Source: Pardosa pseudoannulata (Eukaryota; Arthropoda; Arachnida; Araneae; Lycosidae). From it: a stretch of 64,000 nt of DNA. The stretch lies in assembly GCA_032207245.1 (NCBI GenBank), contig CM063500.1, positions 73,243,519 through 73,307,518 of the forward strand. The letters are read 5' to 3'. Numbering within the stretch: the first letter of the stretch is position 1; each line of letters begins with the position of its first letter. The notes beneath the pieces are model-generated. The model ran no database searches and was not told the origin of the DNA. It saw only the letters and a program-made list of their open reading frames with translations. The translations under genes were made by a program, and so were the position numbers. Shown here piece after piece: positions 1 to 10,800 of the stretch.

Positions 1-347
1 ATGTCCTGGCCACCTAGGGGCTACATGAGTTCAGTTTTTATATAAAATAGTGGGCGTTTTATTCGTATGAATGTACAAGGTTTATAGTAGTGAAAGAAAT
101 CCATTCAACAATCCATTCTTTGATATAACCAAATGGTCACTGCCGGTATTAGAACCTCTTCCACCCAACCTTTTATGTGATATGACAATCTATTCTATTA
201 AAATTCGAATCTACAGCTTTATTTTCTTTAATTTTTTTGAAAGCCATTCGAAATTTGGATTAAATATTTAATAACTTCTCGATTTCCCGAAATAAACTAA
301 CGGTTCTTTGACATAAAGTAACTAACATAAAATTTTTTTATGCTTTA

Positions 348-1352
348 CACTCAAGAGCCAAAACATTCGTTATTGACCACCTGTCAAAAACTTGTTGGCC
401 CACCTTTGCCGCACAACACAGCTTCAACCCGCCTTGACATGGATGCCACAAGTCCTTGGTAGATGGCCGGAGACAGATTGTACCAGATGTTTAAGCAACG
501 GTTACGCAAATCCGAGATATTACGAATTGGTGGTCTTTGAACTCTGAGCTGCCGTCCCATGACATCCCAAATGTGTTCTATCGGATTCAGATCTGGTGAG
601 TTAGGCGGCCAGGACATTAACTGGAATTCAGCATCATCTTCCTGGAACCACTCCAACACAATTTTAGCCTTGTGACACGGGGCGTTGTCCTGTTGGAACA
701 TTCCATTTCCAGCTGGAAAAACAGAGGCCATGTAAGGGTGCAACTGGTCCGCAATGATGTTCAGATAACCTGTAGCATTCATGGTCTGCTCTACCACAAC
801 TGGGTCCAGAAGCCCAAGAGAACGTCCTCCAAAGCATAATACCGCTACCACCGGCCTGTATATGACCTACTGTACATTGAGGAAGCAACTGTTCGCCTGG
901 AAGTATCCTGGCATCGTCATCGGCGTGATAAATGACAAACCGTGATTCATCCGACTAAGAAACTCTCTTTCACTGATCCATGGACCAATCGCGATGTGCC
1001 TGGGCCCAGCGTAGGCGCAGTTGGCGATGACGTTTGGTCAGCAAAGGCCCACGAATGGGACGTTTGCTGCGTAGCCCCATTTCCAACAGTGTCCGAACAG
1101 TGTGCTCCGATACTATTATACTTGGCCCTGCATTGTATTGGGTTGACAGCTGAGCCACTGCCTGGATCCGGTTTTGCTTCACCATGCGAGACAGTCTCCG
1201 ACGACCTTTTTCTTCGATAGCGTGTGGAAGAATGATTCTTCAGACTCTCCAGCAGCAGTTAAATACCACTTACACCTGATCACGTGCCTTCCACGTCATC
1301 CAGGCGAGTTCATTACAAAATGTAAGGGTGGTCATAATGCTTTGGTTATTGA

Positions 1353-1355
<3 letters not shown>
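348..1355 (-). mobile_element. Tc1-like DNA transposon, internally deleted copy A (1008 bp)
   Basis: The element is bounded by inverted ends: the left end reads CACTCAAGAGCCAAAACATT and the right end is its diverged reverse complement finishing in GAGTG. Both ends abut TA dinucleotides (346-347 and 1356-1357), the Tc1/mariner target duplication. The right TA is the first unit of a (TA)n tract. Two further copies with the same termini lie at 17886-18748 and 30793-31295. This copy keeps the DDE half of the transposase on the minus strand but has lost the first helix-turn-helix coding part that the other two retain. Confidence 0.9.
384..1240 (-). pseudogene. Tc1-like transposase pseudogene (copy A)
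   Basis: This is the remnant of a cut-and-paste DDE transposase. The C-terminal half is open (384-851) and shows the Tc1 signatures QQDNAPCH, with the second catalytic Asp, and SPDLNPIEHIWD, with the catalytic Glu. It ends in the GKGGPTSF tail. In another frame upstream (970-1185) a second DNA-binding helix region reads HTVRTLLEMGLRSKRP. The two frames are not joined and the N-terminal helix-turn-helix region is deleted, so the gene is dead. The protein retained is roughly 230 residues, where complete Tc1 transposases have about 340. Confidence 0.85.
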
Positions 1356-1399
<44 letters not shown>

Positions 1400-1402
1400 T
1401 TT
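1356..1402. repeat. (TA)n(GA)n microsatellite
   Basis: About 14 TA units are followed by about 8 GA units. The tract forms the right flank of Tc1 copy A and, read on the minus strand, the 3' tail of the adjacent SINE (CT repeats then TA repeats). It may have grown from the SINE tail. Confidence 0.9.
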
Positions 1403-1408
1403 TTTCCA

Positions 1409-1625
1409 ACGTGGGGCACTTGCCTTTATTAACATTGGCCTCTATAATGCCTTATATTTTGTTGCTCTTATGGGACCACCATATAGGCAATTAATATCAT
1501 TACCTATAAGGAGACAACACATAAACACATCAAAGCTTTACTCGGGAATCGAACCCAAGCCGCTCGGGTGGAAACACAACACTCTACCCACTATACAAAC
1601 CGGTCTGCAATATTATAGTAAAAAC
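1409..1625 (-). repeat. tRNA-derived SINE, family A
   Basis: On the minus strand a tRNA-like head carries an A-box-like stretch (TATAGTGGGTAGAG) and a perfect B box (GGTTCGATTCC) about 35 bases later. A non-tRNA body of about 130 bp follows, ending in CT then TA repeats. A second diverged copy with the same TATAGTGG-TAGA-TGTTGTGTTTCCAC core sits at 48735-48840. No clean target duplication was found. Confidence 0.75.
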
Positions 1626-2260
1626 CTCCACATTATCTTTACCCAAACTAGTTATATATGAGTAATTAGTAAGTTATGTATTGTTTTTACTCTGTGTTTA
1701 AATATTAATTATTATTAATCTGTGTGACATAGGCCACCTATAACTCATTTGGATCCTGTTTAATATGTTCTAAGAAACTGCATCTGTTTTGTGGAAAATG
1801 TACCGGAATAATCTCCGTTAGAACGACTCAGTCGAAAGGGTTTCCATCTGCCCCAGAAAGTGTAAATGGGACGCACGCAAGAGCCGTCTTCCTTCACCGT
1901 ATATAAAGATCGATTCCGTCTGGGAGAGGCGGTCGTAATGCGCCGATTCACGGTCACCCTTATAGATTTTGAGCCTTTTTTTTTCACGCTGTTTACGGCA
2001 AAATCGATCGAACACATGTAATGTCACGTCCTGGAGGAAATAATATACGCTGGTGCAATTCGAACGAGGATGACTTCTCGATTAAATGAGAATGATTAAT
2101 AGTCGCCTGAAATTATGCGCTATTCGAAGTGAAGGCACGGTAATACAATCTACAGCTAGACAGTCTGGGATCGCCGGTTGCTACATTCTGTCTATGGATG
2201 TCGATAAAGGAACTGTTTCTAAGTTTATTAATCTCTCTTTCTTAAACACTCACACATATA
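1626..2260. other. Intergenic, no gene recognised
   Basis: There is AT-rich sequence to about 1760, then a moderately GC-rich block (1800-2080) containing a TATATAAAG motif near 1901. Its short minus-strand open frames show no recognisable domain. The block could be a fragment of a retroelement regulatory region. Confidence 0.5.
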
Positions 2261-2460
2261 CAGGGTATCCCAAAACGACCGCATAAACTCTGCACAGCTA
2301 GATTCTTCGTTGGGAGTACATAAAAACTTCCCAAAGTAGCGTACCTGTACGATCCGTAGTTTACGAGAAAAATACGATGAACAAAATAAGACGTCACTGC
2401 CGGTGCAAGAAAAAATATTTTATTGAACATACCAACAGCAGTATATGCATCTATGCACCG
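2261..2460 (+). repeat. One-ended copy of a mariner-type MITE
   Basis: Starting right after a TA, the sequence CAGGGTATCCCAAAACGAC and the following ~190 bp match the left end of the inverted-repeat element at 4769-5620, including the GCACAGCTAGATTC block, the GTACATAAAAAC block and the GACGTCACTG block. No opposite end was found, so this is a truncated copy. Confidence 0.7.
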
Positions 2461-2667
2461 AAAATAAAGCCTAATCTGTCAACCGCTTGTGACCTGGTTT
2501 TATTGTAAAGAAATGTTTTTTTACTCTTTGGACGATTGAAAACGATTTTTTAACATTTGCCGTAAAAACTAGAAATTTTCGCAATTTTTAACCAGTTTGA
2601 AATATCTTGTAATGAATATTTTGAAAATAGATCGGTGGTTCCAACCCCCCCTCCACCTATAAATACG

Positions 2668-2668
<1 letters not shown>

Positions 2669-2725
<57 letters not shown>
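2669..2725. repeat. (TA)n microsatellite
   Basis: About 28 uninterrupted TA units precede the hAT-like element. The element also has (TA)n on its other side (4109 onward), which suggests it inserted into one long array. Confidence 0.95.
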
Positions 2726-2728
<3 letters not shown>

Positions 2729-4108
2729 TGGCGTGCGGTCCATATGTGCAGGGTGTGCACTGCACACCCTGGCAAAATTATGAGGGACAATAATTTTCTG
2801 CACCTATGTCTACCTATCTTTATATGATATATAATAAATATTATTTATAATATATTCAAATATTATGTTGATTTACTTGCTTGTATTCCCGCAGTGCGTG
2901 CGGTACTAGGTGCTGCACCACGTAGCGTACCACGATGTGTACGCACTGCGCACTAAATTGAAAATTACGCTTTATATGTATGGGCTACTGGAGAACAACA
3001 ACATACTATGGCACTGAGGCAAGTGCAGCTATTTTTCCTGCACTTGGCATTCAGAATCATCCGAAGGTACGGTTTCTTAAGCGTTGTATTAGAGCGGGAC
3101 TTACGTGCTGAAGCGCTTTTGGTTTTTTAACTGATTAACTGGCCATACGATTTTGCAGACGGTTAATGTTTAAATTTATATATTGTAAGATTTTGTTTTC
3201 ATGGAAATATAAAAGAAGTATTTCATCAATATAAAGGGAAATGTTTTAGTGTGGTAAATTAATTTCGGTGATGTATTATATTTATTGAAATAATTAGCTG
3301 AAAAACAATGTTGTTTTGTTTTAAAGAAATGAATTTTAACAGAACAGTCCAAATTTTACCATTCATTGTGTCTTACAGACAGTATATAAGTTATATTATG
3401 TAACACCATATCCCTGGTTTTGTTTTTAAAAATTGGGAAGATGTTTTTCGTAGAATATAGGATTTCCAAATGTTAAAAACAATTAATAAATATAATTTAA
3501 TCCACTGACTGAACAAGAAATAGTTCGCTCTATTGTGCCAGCGTGCAGCGAAATCCTCAGCACGTGGAATAGACATTCGGTTTGTCGGCACCGCAACGGC
3601 GGGTGCCATGTGGTGTTACGTTTGCTGCATATTTTTCGTGGAAGCCCGAAGCGTTGCTTTTTCGACGCCGATATGACACCATACAACAAAAGACATGATT
3701 TTTACTTCAGTTCTAGTAGAATTCTTATACGTTTAGCTGTTTTATAGCTATAACTCGACTACTCGTATGTAAATATTTATTGTAATCTTTAATTTATATT
3801 CATAATAAATAACCCGTTTCAGAATGGTTTGGTTTGGTTTGGTTTGGAGTGCTACGGTCTACTGTTTTGCACACGAGGGCTAATGAGACCGGGACCTACA
3901 GTTTAAAGCCGATTCCGAACGGCTACAAACATCCATGCCAGCAGCGGGATTCGAACCCGCGAACTCCGGTTCCGAAGAGCAGCGCTCTAACATTCGGCCA
4001 TCGTTCGGCTTTTCAGAATGGAGAACTCGGATGTCTCAATAATTAAAAATTTATCGGAAAATCCATGTTCTCTGCACACCCTGCATGAAAACCTACCGCA
4101 CACCACTG
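2726..4108. mobile_element. hAT-like non-autonomous transposon (1383 bp)
   Basis: The ends are inverted: the left begins CAGTGGCGTGCGG and the right, reverse-complemented, begins CAGTGGTGTGCGG. A second matching block, TGCAGGGTGTGCA, lies 8 to 13 bases further in. CAGTGGCG termini are typical of hAT elements. The 8-bp flanks are ATATATAT and TTATATAT, a 7/8 match that is weakly informative inside (TA)n. No transposase was recognised; minus-strand frames near 3391-3690 have stops and no known domain. A SINE is nested at 3828-4010. Confidence 0.75.
3828..4010 (-). repeat. tRNA-derived SINE, family B, full-length copy
   Basis: On the minus strand the head shows an A-box-like TGGCCGAATGTTAGAG and a perfect B box (GGTTCGAATCC). 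A body containing GGTCTCATTAGCCCTCGTG follows, and the tail is a pentamer run CCAAA. It is flanked by an exact 11-bp duplication TTTCAGAATGG (3817-3827 and 4011-4021). It is nested inside the hAT-like element. Other copies are at 6430-6605, 30121-30252 and 34815-34975. Confidence 0.92.
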
Positions 4109-4174
<66 letters not shown>

Positions 4175-4295
4175 CATATATATACATATGTATATACATA
4201 TATATATATATACATATATATATACATATACATATATATATACATATACATATACATATATATACATATATATACATATATATATATATATATAC

Positions 4296-4334
<39 letters not shown>

Positions 4335-4386
4335 ATATATGTATATACACACATACATACACACATATACATATATATATATACAT

Positions 4387-4441
<55 letters not shown>

Positions 4442-4582
4442 TTATATATATACATATTTTATATACATATATATATATATATATGTATATATATTATATA
4501 TACACATATATATAACATATATATACATATATATATATATATTTTATATATTATATATAAACATATACATATAACATATATT

Positions 4583-4614
<32 letters not shown>

Positions 4615-4698
4615 AATATATATATATATATACATATCATTTATATATACATATATATATATAACACATATATATATAAATATACATATACATATATA

Positions 4699-4742
<44 letters not shown>
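4109..4742. repeat. Long (TA)n / (TACATA)n simple-repeat array
   Basis: About 630 bp of TA repeats are interspersed with CATA and ACACA variants. Long open frames here on both strands are artefacts encoding alternating Ile and Tyr. Arrays this long are prone to assembly length errors. Confidence 0.95.
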
Positions 4743-4747
<5 letters not shown>

Positions 4748-4768
4748 CACACACCACACTCACACAAC

Positions 4769-5513
4769 AAGGTGTCAAAAATGACTGCATAAACTTTGCA
4801 CAGCTAGATTCCTCGTTGGGAGTACATAAAAACCGCCCTAAGAAGCGTTCCTGTACGATCCATAGTTTAAGAGAAAAATACGAAAACAAAGTATGACGTC
4901 ACTGGTTTACAAGTGCAAGAAAAAATCACTTTATTTAAAATCATCAACAGCAGTACATACAATTGCTCCCTAATAGTTCAGTGAGCATTTCATTACATCG
5001 GCGTACATCAGGTACATGTGCAGTAGTCACGAATGGAATACGTGGCCACCTTCGAAGACACGGGTAGCTGCGAGATGCAGCCTTTTATAATACCAGTTTC
5101 AACCGCGGCTTAACGGCTTTAATTGGCGCGCGCGCATGCATGACGCGATAACGCGCGGACTTTTAATTTTAATATGTTTGGTTCTGGAATGATATGCATT
5201 GTGTGAATAGAATGTCACAATTTAATCAGTGCACCGGTCTACTGTTAGTTGGTGTATTTTAGCAACAACTATGGATTTACAGGAATTTTTGGGGTTATAT
5301 TATATGTTTAATTATATATATTTTTTATATATATTATATATATCTTTATATATATATATATATTGGGTGTTTTTATTTATATATGAATATATATATATTT
5401 ATCTTATATGGTGTAAATTTATTATATATTATATATATGTATATTAATATATATATATTTATATATATGATATATATTATATTATTATATTATATTATAT
5501 ATATATATATATT

Positions 5514-5554
<41 letters not shown>

Positions 5555-5617
5555 TATACTTCCAACTACCAACGAGGAATCTAGCTGTGCAGAGTTTATG
5601 CTGTCGTTTTGGGACAC

Positions 5618-5620
<3 letters not shown>
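4769..5620. mobile_element. MITE with ~50-bp terminal inverted repeats, mariner-type ends
   Basis: The left end (GGTGTCAAAAATGACTGCAT, then the GCACAGCTAGATTCCTCGTTGG block) is matched in inverted orientation by 5552-5620. The right terminus, read inward, is GGGGTGTCCCAAAACGAC and abuts a TA. There is no coding capacity; the interior includes expanded TA tracts (5290-5550) and a GC-rich palindromic patch near 5126-5155. The left terminal bases have decayed, so no duplication can be confirmed. Confidence 0.75.
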
Positions 5621-5669
<49 letters not shown>

Positions 5670-5684
5670 CTAGATAACCCTACA

Positions 5685-6165
5685 GACGTTGTCCTGTTTT
5701 AATGCTGTAAATCCAAAAATTGTAAAATGTTTTTAAATAAATTATAAATTGGACCATTTTGATGGAAAAGTAAGGAAAAAAAATTACTTTAAAAATACTT
5801 GACGCCACCCCGCGTACAGTCATCCCAAACGTAATTGGATTAAATTAAAATTTTCCCATCGCCTGTACGGGGATTTGATCCTGGGACTTATCATACTGAA
5901 GCCCGTTGCGCCGACTACTGCTCCCCAGATACGTTGACAGTGAAGGGTTTCAAGCGGCATTATAATAATCTGAATAACCGAGCAATCCTGGATTTTTAAT
6001 AAAGAAATATTTTCTATCTGATCAAATTGTGAATCTAAACCATTCTCGAATCAACTTAATTACAAATACAAAATTTCATCAAAATCAATCCAGCCGTTTA
6101 GGAGGAGTTTCCTTACATACACACAGACAGAAGAATTTTTTATATAAAGAAATATATTTATATTT
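5685..6165 (-). repeat. Dispersed repeat with embedded tRNA-derived SINE head
   Basis: At about 5803-5930, minus strand, there is a tRNA-like head with B box GGATCAAATCCC. On its plus-strand right side are the blocks TTTCATCAAAATCAATCCAG (near 6075) and ACATACACACAGACAGAAG (near 6116). From memory these resemble end sequences of widespread arthropod repeats. The boundaries are approximate and the superfamily is unknown. Confidence 0.5.
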
Positions 6166-6429
6166 AAATGTGTGTAAAGGAAAAGTAATCTAAATCGGTA
6201 AACTAATGTAGCGATTTTGTAATAGTTTTGGGGTTCGATGAGCGGGTTCTTCGAAGGAGGGAGAGAAGAACCGACTTGCTGGAGTGAAGGTCCTGCGGAA
6301 TTCGCCCTCCGGCTATTTATATAAACAGCGACCAGACTATCTTTCGAGTTTTCACCGTGGATTAATTATGTCTATAAACATTCATTTGTTTTCATCCCTA
6401 AATTTTGTTTCCTTAATTCAGTCTATCAT
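6166..6429. other. Unclassified segment with a TATA-like motif
   Basis: No gene is recognised. The segment has a GC-richer block (6235-6350) with TTTATATAAA at about 6315. It continues on the far side of the inserted SINE (6606 onward), so the two sides were one sequence. It could be part of an old LTR. Confidence 0.35.
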
Positions 6430-6605
6430 TGGTTTGGTCTGCACTGCTACGGTCTACTTTTTTCCAACACGAGGGCTAATGAGACCGGGACTTACAGCTT
6501 AAAGCTGATTCCGAACGGCTACGAACATCCATGCCACAGTGTGATTCGAACCCATGAACTCAGGTACCGAAGGGTAGCACTTTATCCAATCGGCCATAGT
6601 TCGGT
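6430..6605 (-). repeat. tRNA-derived SINE, family B, second copy
   Basis: It has the same body as the copy at 3828-4010 (GAGACCGGGAC, TTCCGAACGGCTACGAACAT, CATCCATGCCA) with a diverged B box (GGTTCGAATCAC on minus). It is flanked by an exact 9-bp duplication GTCTATCAT (6421-6429 and 6606-6614). The CCAAA tail is reduced to about one unit. Confidence 0.88.
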
Positions 6606-6614
6606 GTCTATCAT

Positions 6615-7067
6615 CGAATTCATGTCTAACAACATTGATATCAATTACTGTACCTAAACTAACCGAAGCCATATGTGACATCAATACCACACACGCACAT
6701 ATATATGTAATAAGACGGACTTCCCGATGGGTGGTTGCAGTCATGGCTCATTAAAATGACACCGTTTTAGTTACAGACCTTTATTTACAAATCGTTGGAG
6801 GACGGGTTCCCACTTCATCATAGGGACAGGACAAACTGGTGGGTTAGCTAGCAGGAAGTTAAAAGTTAAAGGCCTTTAACACTTGAGTCAACATCTCAGT
6901 TAAAATCTGTGGGAAAATCTCCTGGAAAATCTGCCTCCGATAGCGTGCATCTCCTTTTTGTTTGGAAATTTCCTAAATTGTCCGCTAGGGCAATGTAGGA
7001 TTATAATTGGTGTTAAACCCCTTCTCTGAGCCTCAGTAGTCAATTTAGGTTAGCGACTAAAAAGGGG
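6615..7067. other. Intergenic, no gene recognised
   Basis: This is unique-looking sequence up to the BEL/Pao 3' LTR, with no open frame of note and no recognisable element. The five bases AGGGG at 7063-7067 would be one side of the BEL target duplication; the other side is lost in the assembly gap. Confidence 0.4.
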
Positions 7068-7339
7068 TGACGCGAAAATCGCAAAAATAATAAAAGAGAA
7101 GGCGTCTTAGAAAATTGCAGGTGCAGGCGGGATAGACAAAATTCCTATATCCATAAAAGGATCAGTACTACTGTTTCTATAAAACATAACGTTTATTTAC
7201 ATATTATTTACAGTTAAAACATGATGGGTTTGAGTCCCACCGAACTCCCATTTCCGAAAGCCTCGTTTTTGGCGCGTTACATTCACTGACGTAAACAGGG
7301 AGGCGCGCCATCTATGGGGAAATATGAACTTTCGCCACA
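7068..7339 (-). repeat. BEL/Pao 3' LTR (272 bp)
   Basis: On the minus strand it starts TGTGGCGAAAG directly after the purine run and ends GCGTCA, giving the TG...CA boundaries. An AATAAA signal lies near the middle (plus-strand TTTATT at about 7192). Only the last 43 bp can be compared with the 5' LTR, and they are identical. Confidence 0.88.
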
Positions 7340-7800
7340 CTCCCCACCTGAACTCTTTTAAGAGTTCACCAATTTTTTCATTAACAAATGCAAATGAAAT
7401 ACACAAATTACAAAAAATACAATACATATAAAATACTAAATGAATTTTCAAACTAAAATATGAAATTTCAAAAGATAGTTACGTAAGGTAGTTGAACACT
7501 TTAAACTCAAGGTAAACAATACAAGGTTAAATGAAAACAGATTATACATACTTTAACAGGTTATACATACATTCTTGTCATCTAAATATGATATCGAAAT
7601 ATTTACCGACAAAGGAAATATCCACTCTTTAAGAAACAAAATAAAAAATCTATTAAAACACAATACAAATAGAATGAATCCAGATTAATAAACAATACTC
7701 ATGTTAATGTTACTTATCAATAGTAAATAATTGTTAGGAAATTATTAAGATGTAAATGATCAATATGTCCTTGAAATGGTGATAAAGAGTCAGTAAATTC

Positions 7801-10800
7801 TTAAAGTTCTAATGGATACAATAACTGGACAGGTCTTTTGAGAGTTCCGTCAGAAGTCTTAAGTAAACAGGATCGAACTTTACCGTCACGGCCTGGATAA
7901 ATCTCCACTACACGTCCAAGTTTCCATAACAGTTTGCACTTATTATCACCTTCGATGAGGACAACATCATTAACATCTATGTTCCGTTGAGGATCAGGAT
8001 TTTTCAATTTGTGAGCAGTTCGAAGATCCATCACGTACTGCTTCTTCCATCTAGACCATAGTTGTTTGATGAGCAAATCTTGATAATTTTTCCTTTTGAT
8101 CAAGGAAGATCTACTCGAACCAGTTTGAAGAATTTTATTCAAAGTAATTGGTATTGTAGAATCATTTTTCCCGAAATTCAGGAATTGAATAGGTTGTAAA
8201 GGTAGAGGCTCTTGCACATCATTGTAGACGTAAGTTAAGGGACGAGAGTTCAGAACAGCTTCAACTTCTGTCAAGATCGTTGATAACTCTTCATAAGTCA
8301 ATAGAGCTTTGCCTAAGATCTTCCTCAAACACTCTTTTACGGATTTCACAAGTCTCTCATAAAAACCTCCCCACCAAGCCCCGCGTTCTACAATGAATTT
8401 CCAAATAATCTTTTGACGACATATAAAATTACGAAAGTTGTCATGTATCAGTATTTTTGAAATCTGTTCAATTTCTTTGCTACTTTTCTTAAATGTCTTA
8501 GCATTGTCTGAATACATTATCCTGCAATTTCCTCGTCTTGAGATAAATCGTCGAAATGCCATTAAAAATGACTCTGTTGTCATGGTAGGGGAAAGTTCTA
8601 AATGCAAGGCTCTTGTAGTTGCACAGGTAAACAAAACGATGTAGGATTTTTTAGTTTCTCCTGAGTCTTTGATATAAATCGGTCCAGCAAAATCAACTCC
8701 ACATGTGTGGAAAGGAGGTGTTTCAGTTACCCTGTCTGCAGGTAACGGTGAAGTAAGTTGATCAGCGGGCTTAGCAGAATATCGCTTGCAGATGAGACAT
8801 TTTCTAATATTTCTTTGAACAATCTGTCGTCCCTTCGGTATCCAAAATCGACTCCTAATTTTAGCTAGAGTTGTGGCAGTCCCCCCATGCATCACTTTCA
8901 CATGCTCATCTTGAATAATAAGATTAGTAAGTAACGAATTCCTTGGTAGAATAATAGGGTGTTTTTCATCGTTTGAGAGTTCAGAATGTTCTAATCTTCC
9001 TCCTATTCTAATAAGGCCTCTTTCATCAAGAAATGGATTAAAATTATACAAAGGTGAGTTCTTGTTAACTTGCTTTTTATTTCTCAGCAAATCGATTTCT
9101 TCAGAGTAATTTGCTCTCTGTTCCACTTGTAACCAATATTTTTCAGCTTCCTCTATTTCTTCCGTTATCAAAGGTCCCTTTGTGTCAACAATTTTCCTAA
9201 TTTTCCTTATAAAACGTTGGATCCAAGCTGTTACTCTGTATAATTTTATAAGATTACTGTAATTCGATATAGTTAACATTTTTTCTAAAACTACCGTGCA
9301 CTCAAATTGAAGTACATCATTTGTTGTTTTACGATACTCTAAATCATTTTCTTCTAATTTATTAGTTGCTGTTTTATTTTGAGGTGGCCAGCATTCAGAA
9401 GTTAATTCAAGCCATTCTGGCCCTTTAAACCAAATAGAATTATTTTTCAATTCACCTGCACTTGCTCCCCGCGACGCTAAATCTGCTGGATTAGACTTTC
9501 CAGGACAAAACTTCCAATTTTCAGGTGAAGTTAATTTAGTAATATCCTCTATACGGTTTTTAACAAAAGGCTTAAATTTCTTGGCTGTACCCTTTATCCA
9601 AAAGAGAGTAATTTGTGAGTCAGTCCAAAAATAGCATGTGAGATTTAACTTCAGTGCTTTAATTACGCTATCACTTAATTTAGCCGACAGGAGTGCGCCC
9701 ATTAGTTCTAGTCTAGGCAAAGTCAACTTCTTTAAGGGAGCTACCCTGGTTTTGGAGGCAACAAAAACAGTTTGTATTTTTCCGTCATGTGAAATTACTC
9801 TTAAATAGGCTACTGTGGCGTAGGCTTTCTGACTGGCATCTGAAAAGCAGTGCAACTCGATATTTCTAAATTTCAGATCGAGTGTATCACAAAAATAGAA
9901 CCGTGGGATTTTTAGTTCACATAAATTAGGGATATCATTGCACCATTTATCCCAGGTTGAACACAGATTTTCTGGGAGTTCATCATCCCAGTCATGGTTG
10001 AGTTTCCAAATTTCTTGGATCAAAAGTTTGGCTCTTAGTACAAATGGTCCTAAAAATCCAACAGGATCAAAAATTCTGCCAATTGTCTGCATAATAAACC
10101 GTTTAGAGTTAATACGACCTGAGAGAAACGACAGTAAATTTTGTATATCAAAATAAAGAGTGTCTTCCACTCTGTCCCAAGAAATTCCTAACACTTTAAA
10201 GGGCAGAGTAGCAGCACCAAAAACTTCTGAAGATACTTCCACATTAATGCCTTTTTTAAACCACAGTTCCTGCAATTCCTTACTGTTAGTTTGCCATTTA
10301 TGAAGCACCATCCCAGCTTCCTTAAATAGGTTGATGCATTCTAAAGATGTTTCGTAGGCAATTTCAACATTCTGATTCCCTCCCACAACATCGTCTACGT
10401 AAATGGAATCATTTAGAAATTTACAAGTTTCAGGATAGACGTCTTCATATTTTTTCAAATGATATTTTAAAATCGCTGCCAACATAAACGGACTACTATT
10501 TACCCCAAATAAGACTCGCGTAAACCTATAAATTTGAGGTGCTAGGGATTCATTAGTGGGATCATCAGTAAACATAAATCTCGAAACATCTCTGTCATTT
10601 TCATGAACCTCTATTTGTAGAAAGGCCTGTTTTATATCAGCAGTAAAAGCCACCGGATTGAGCCTAAATCGTAATAAAAGATCGAAAATGTCTGGATATA
10701 AGTTGGGTCCTACATTCAGACAATCGTTCAAAGAAATCTCTCCGACATCGTGAGAAGAAGCGTCAAAGACAATTCGAAATTTACTTGTTGTACGATCATT

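Noticed and set aside
1..30. Tc1 fragment at the left edge (ATGTCCTGGCCACCTAGG)
   Set aside because: Only about 17 bases resemble the SWPP region of the Tc1 transposase; too short to claim.
1760..2027. Two overlapping minus frames as a gene exon
   Set aside because: No domain, overlapping frames equally open, and no splice context; possibly repeat-derived.
3940..4010. Functional tRNA gene on the minus strand
   Set aside because: A and B boxes are good but the acceptor stem does not pair, and the segment is the head of a SINE with a target duplication.
4018..4889. Long open frames encoding alternating Ile/Tyr on both strands
   Set aside because: They are translations of (TA)n and (TACATA)n repeats, not genes.
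7215..7240. tRNA B-box-like GGGTTTGAGTCCC inside the BEL LTR
   Set aside because: No A box at the right distance and no cloverleaf; treated as chance.
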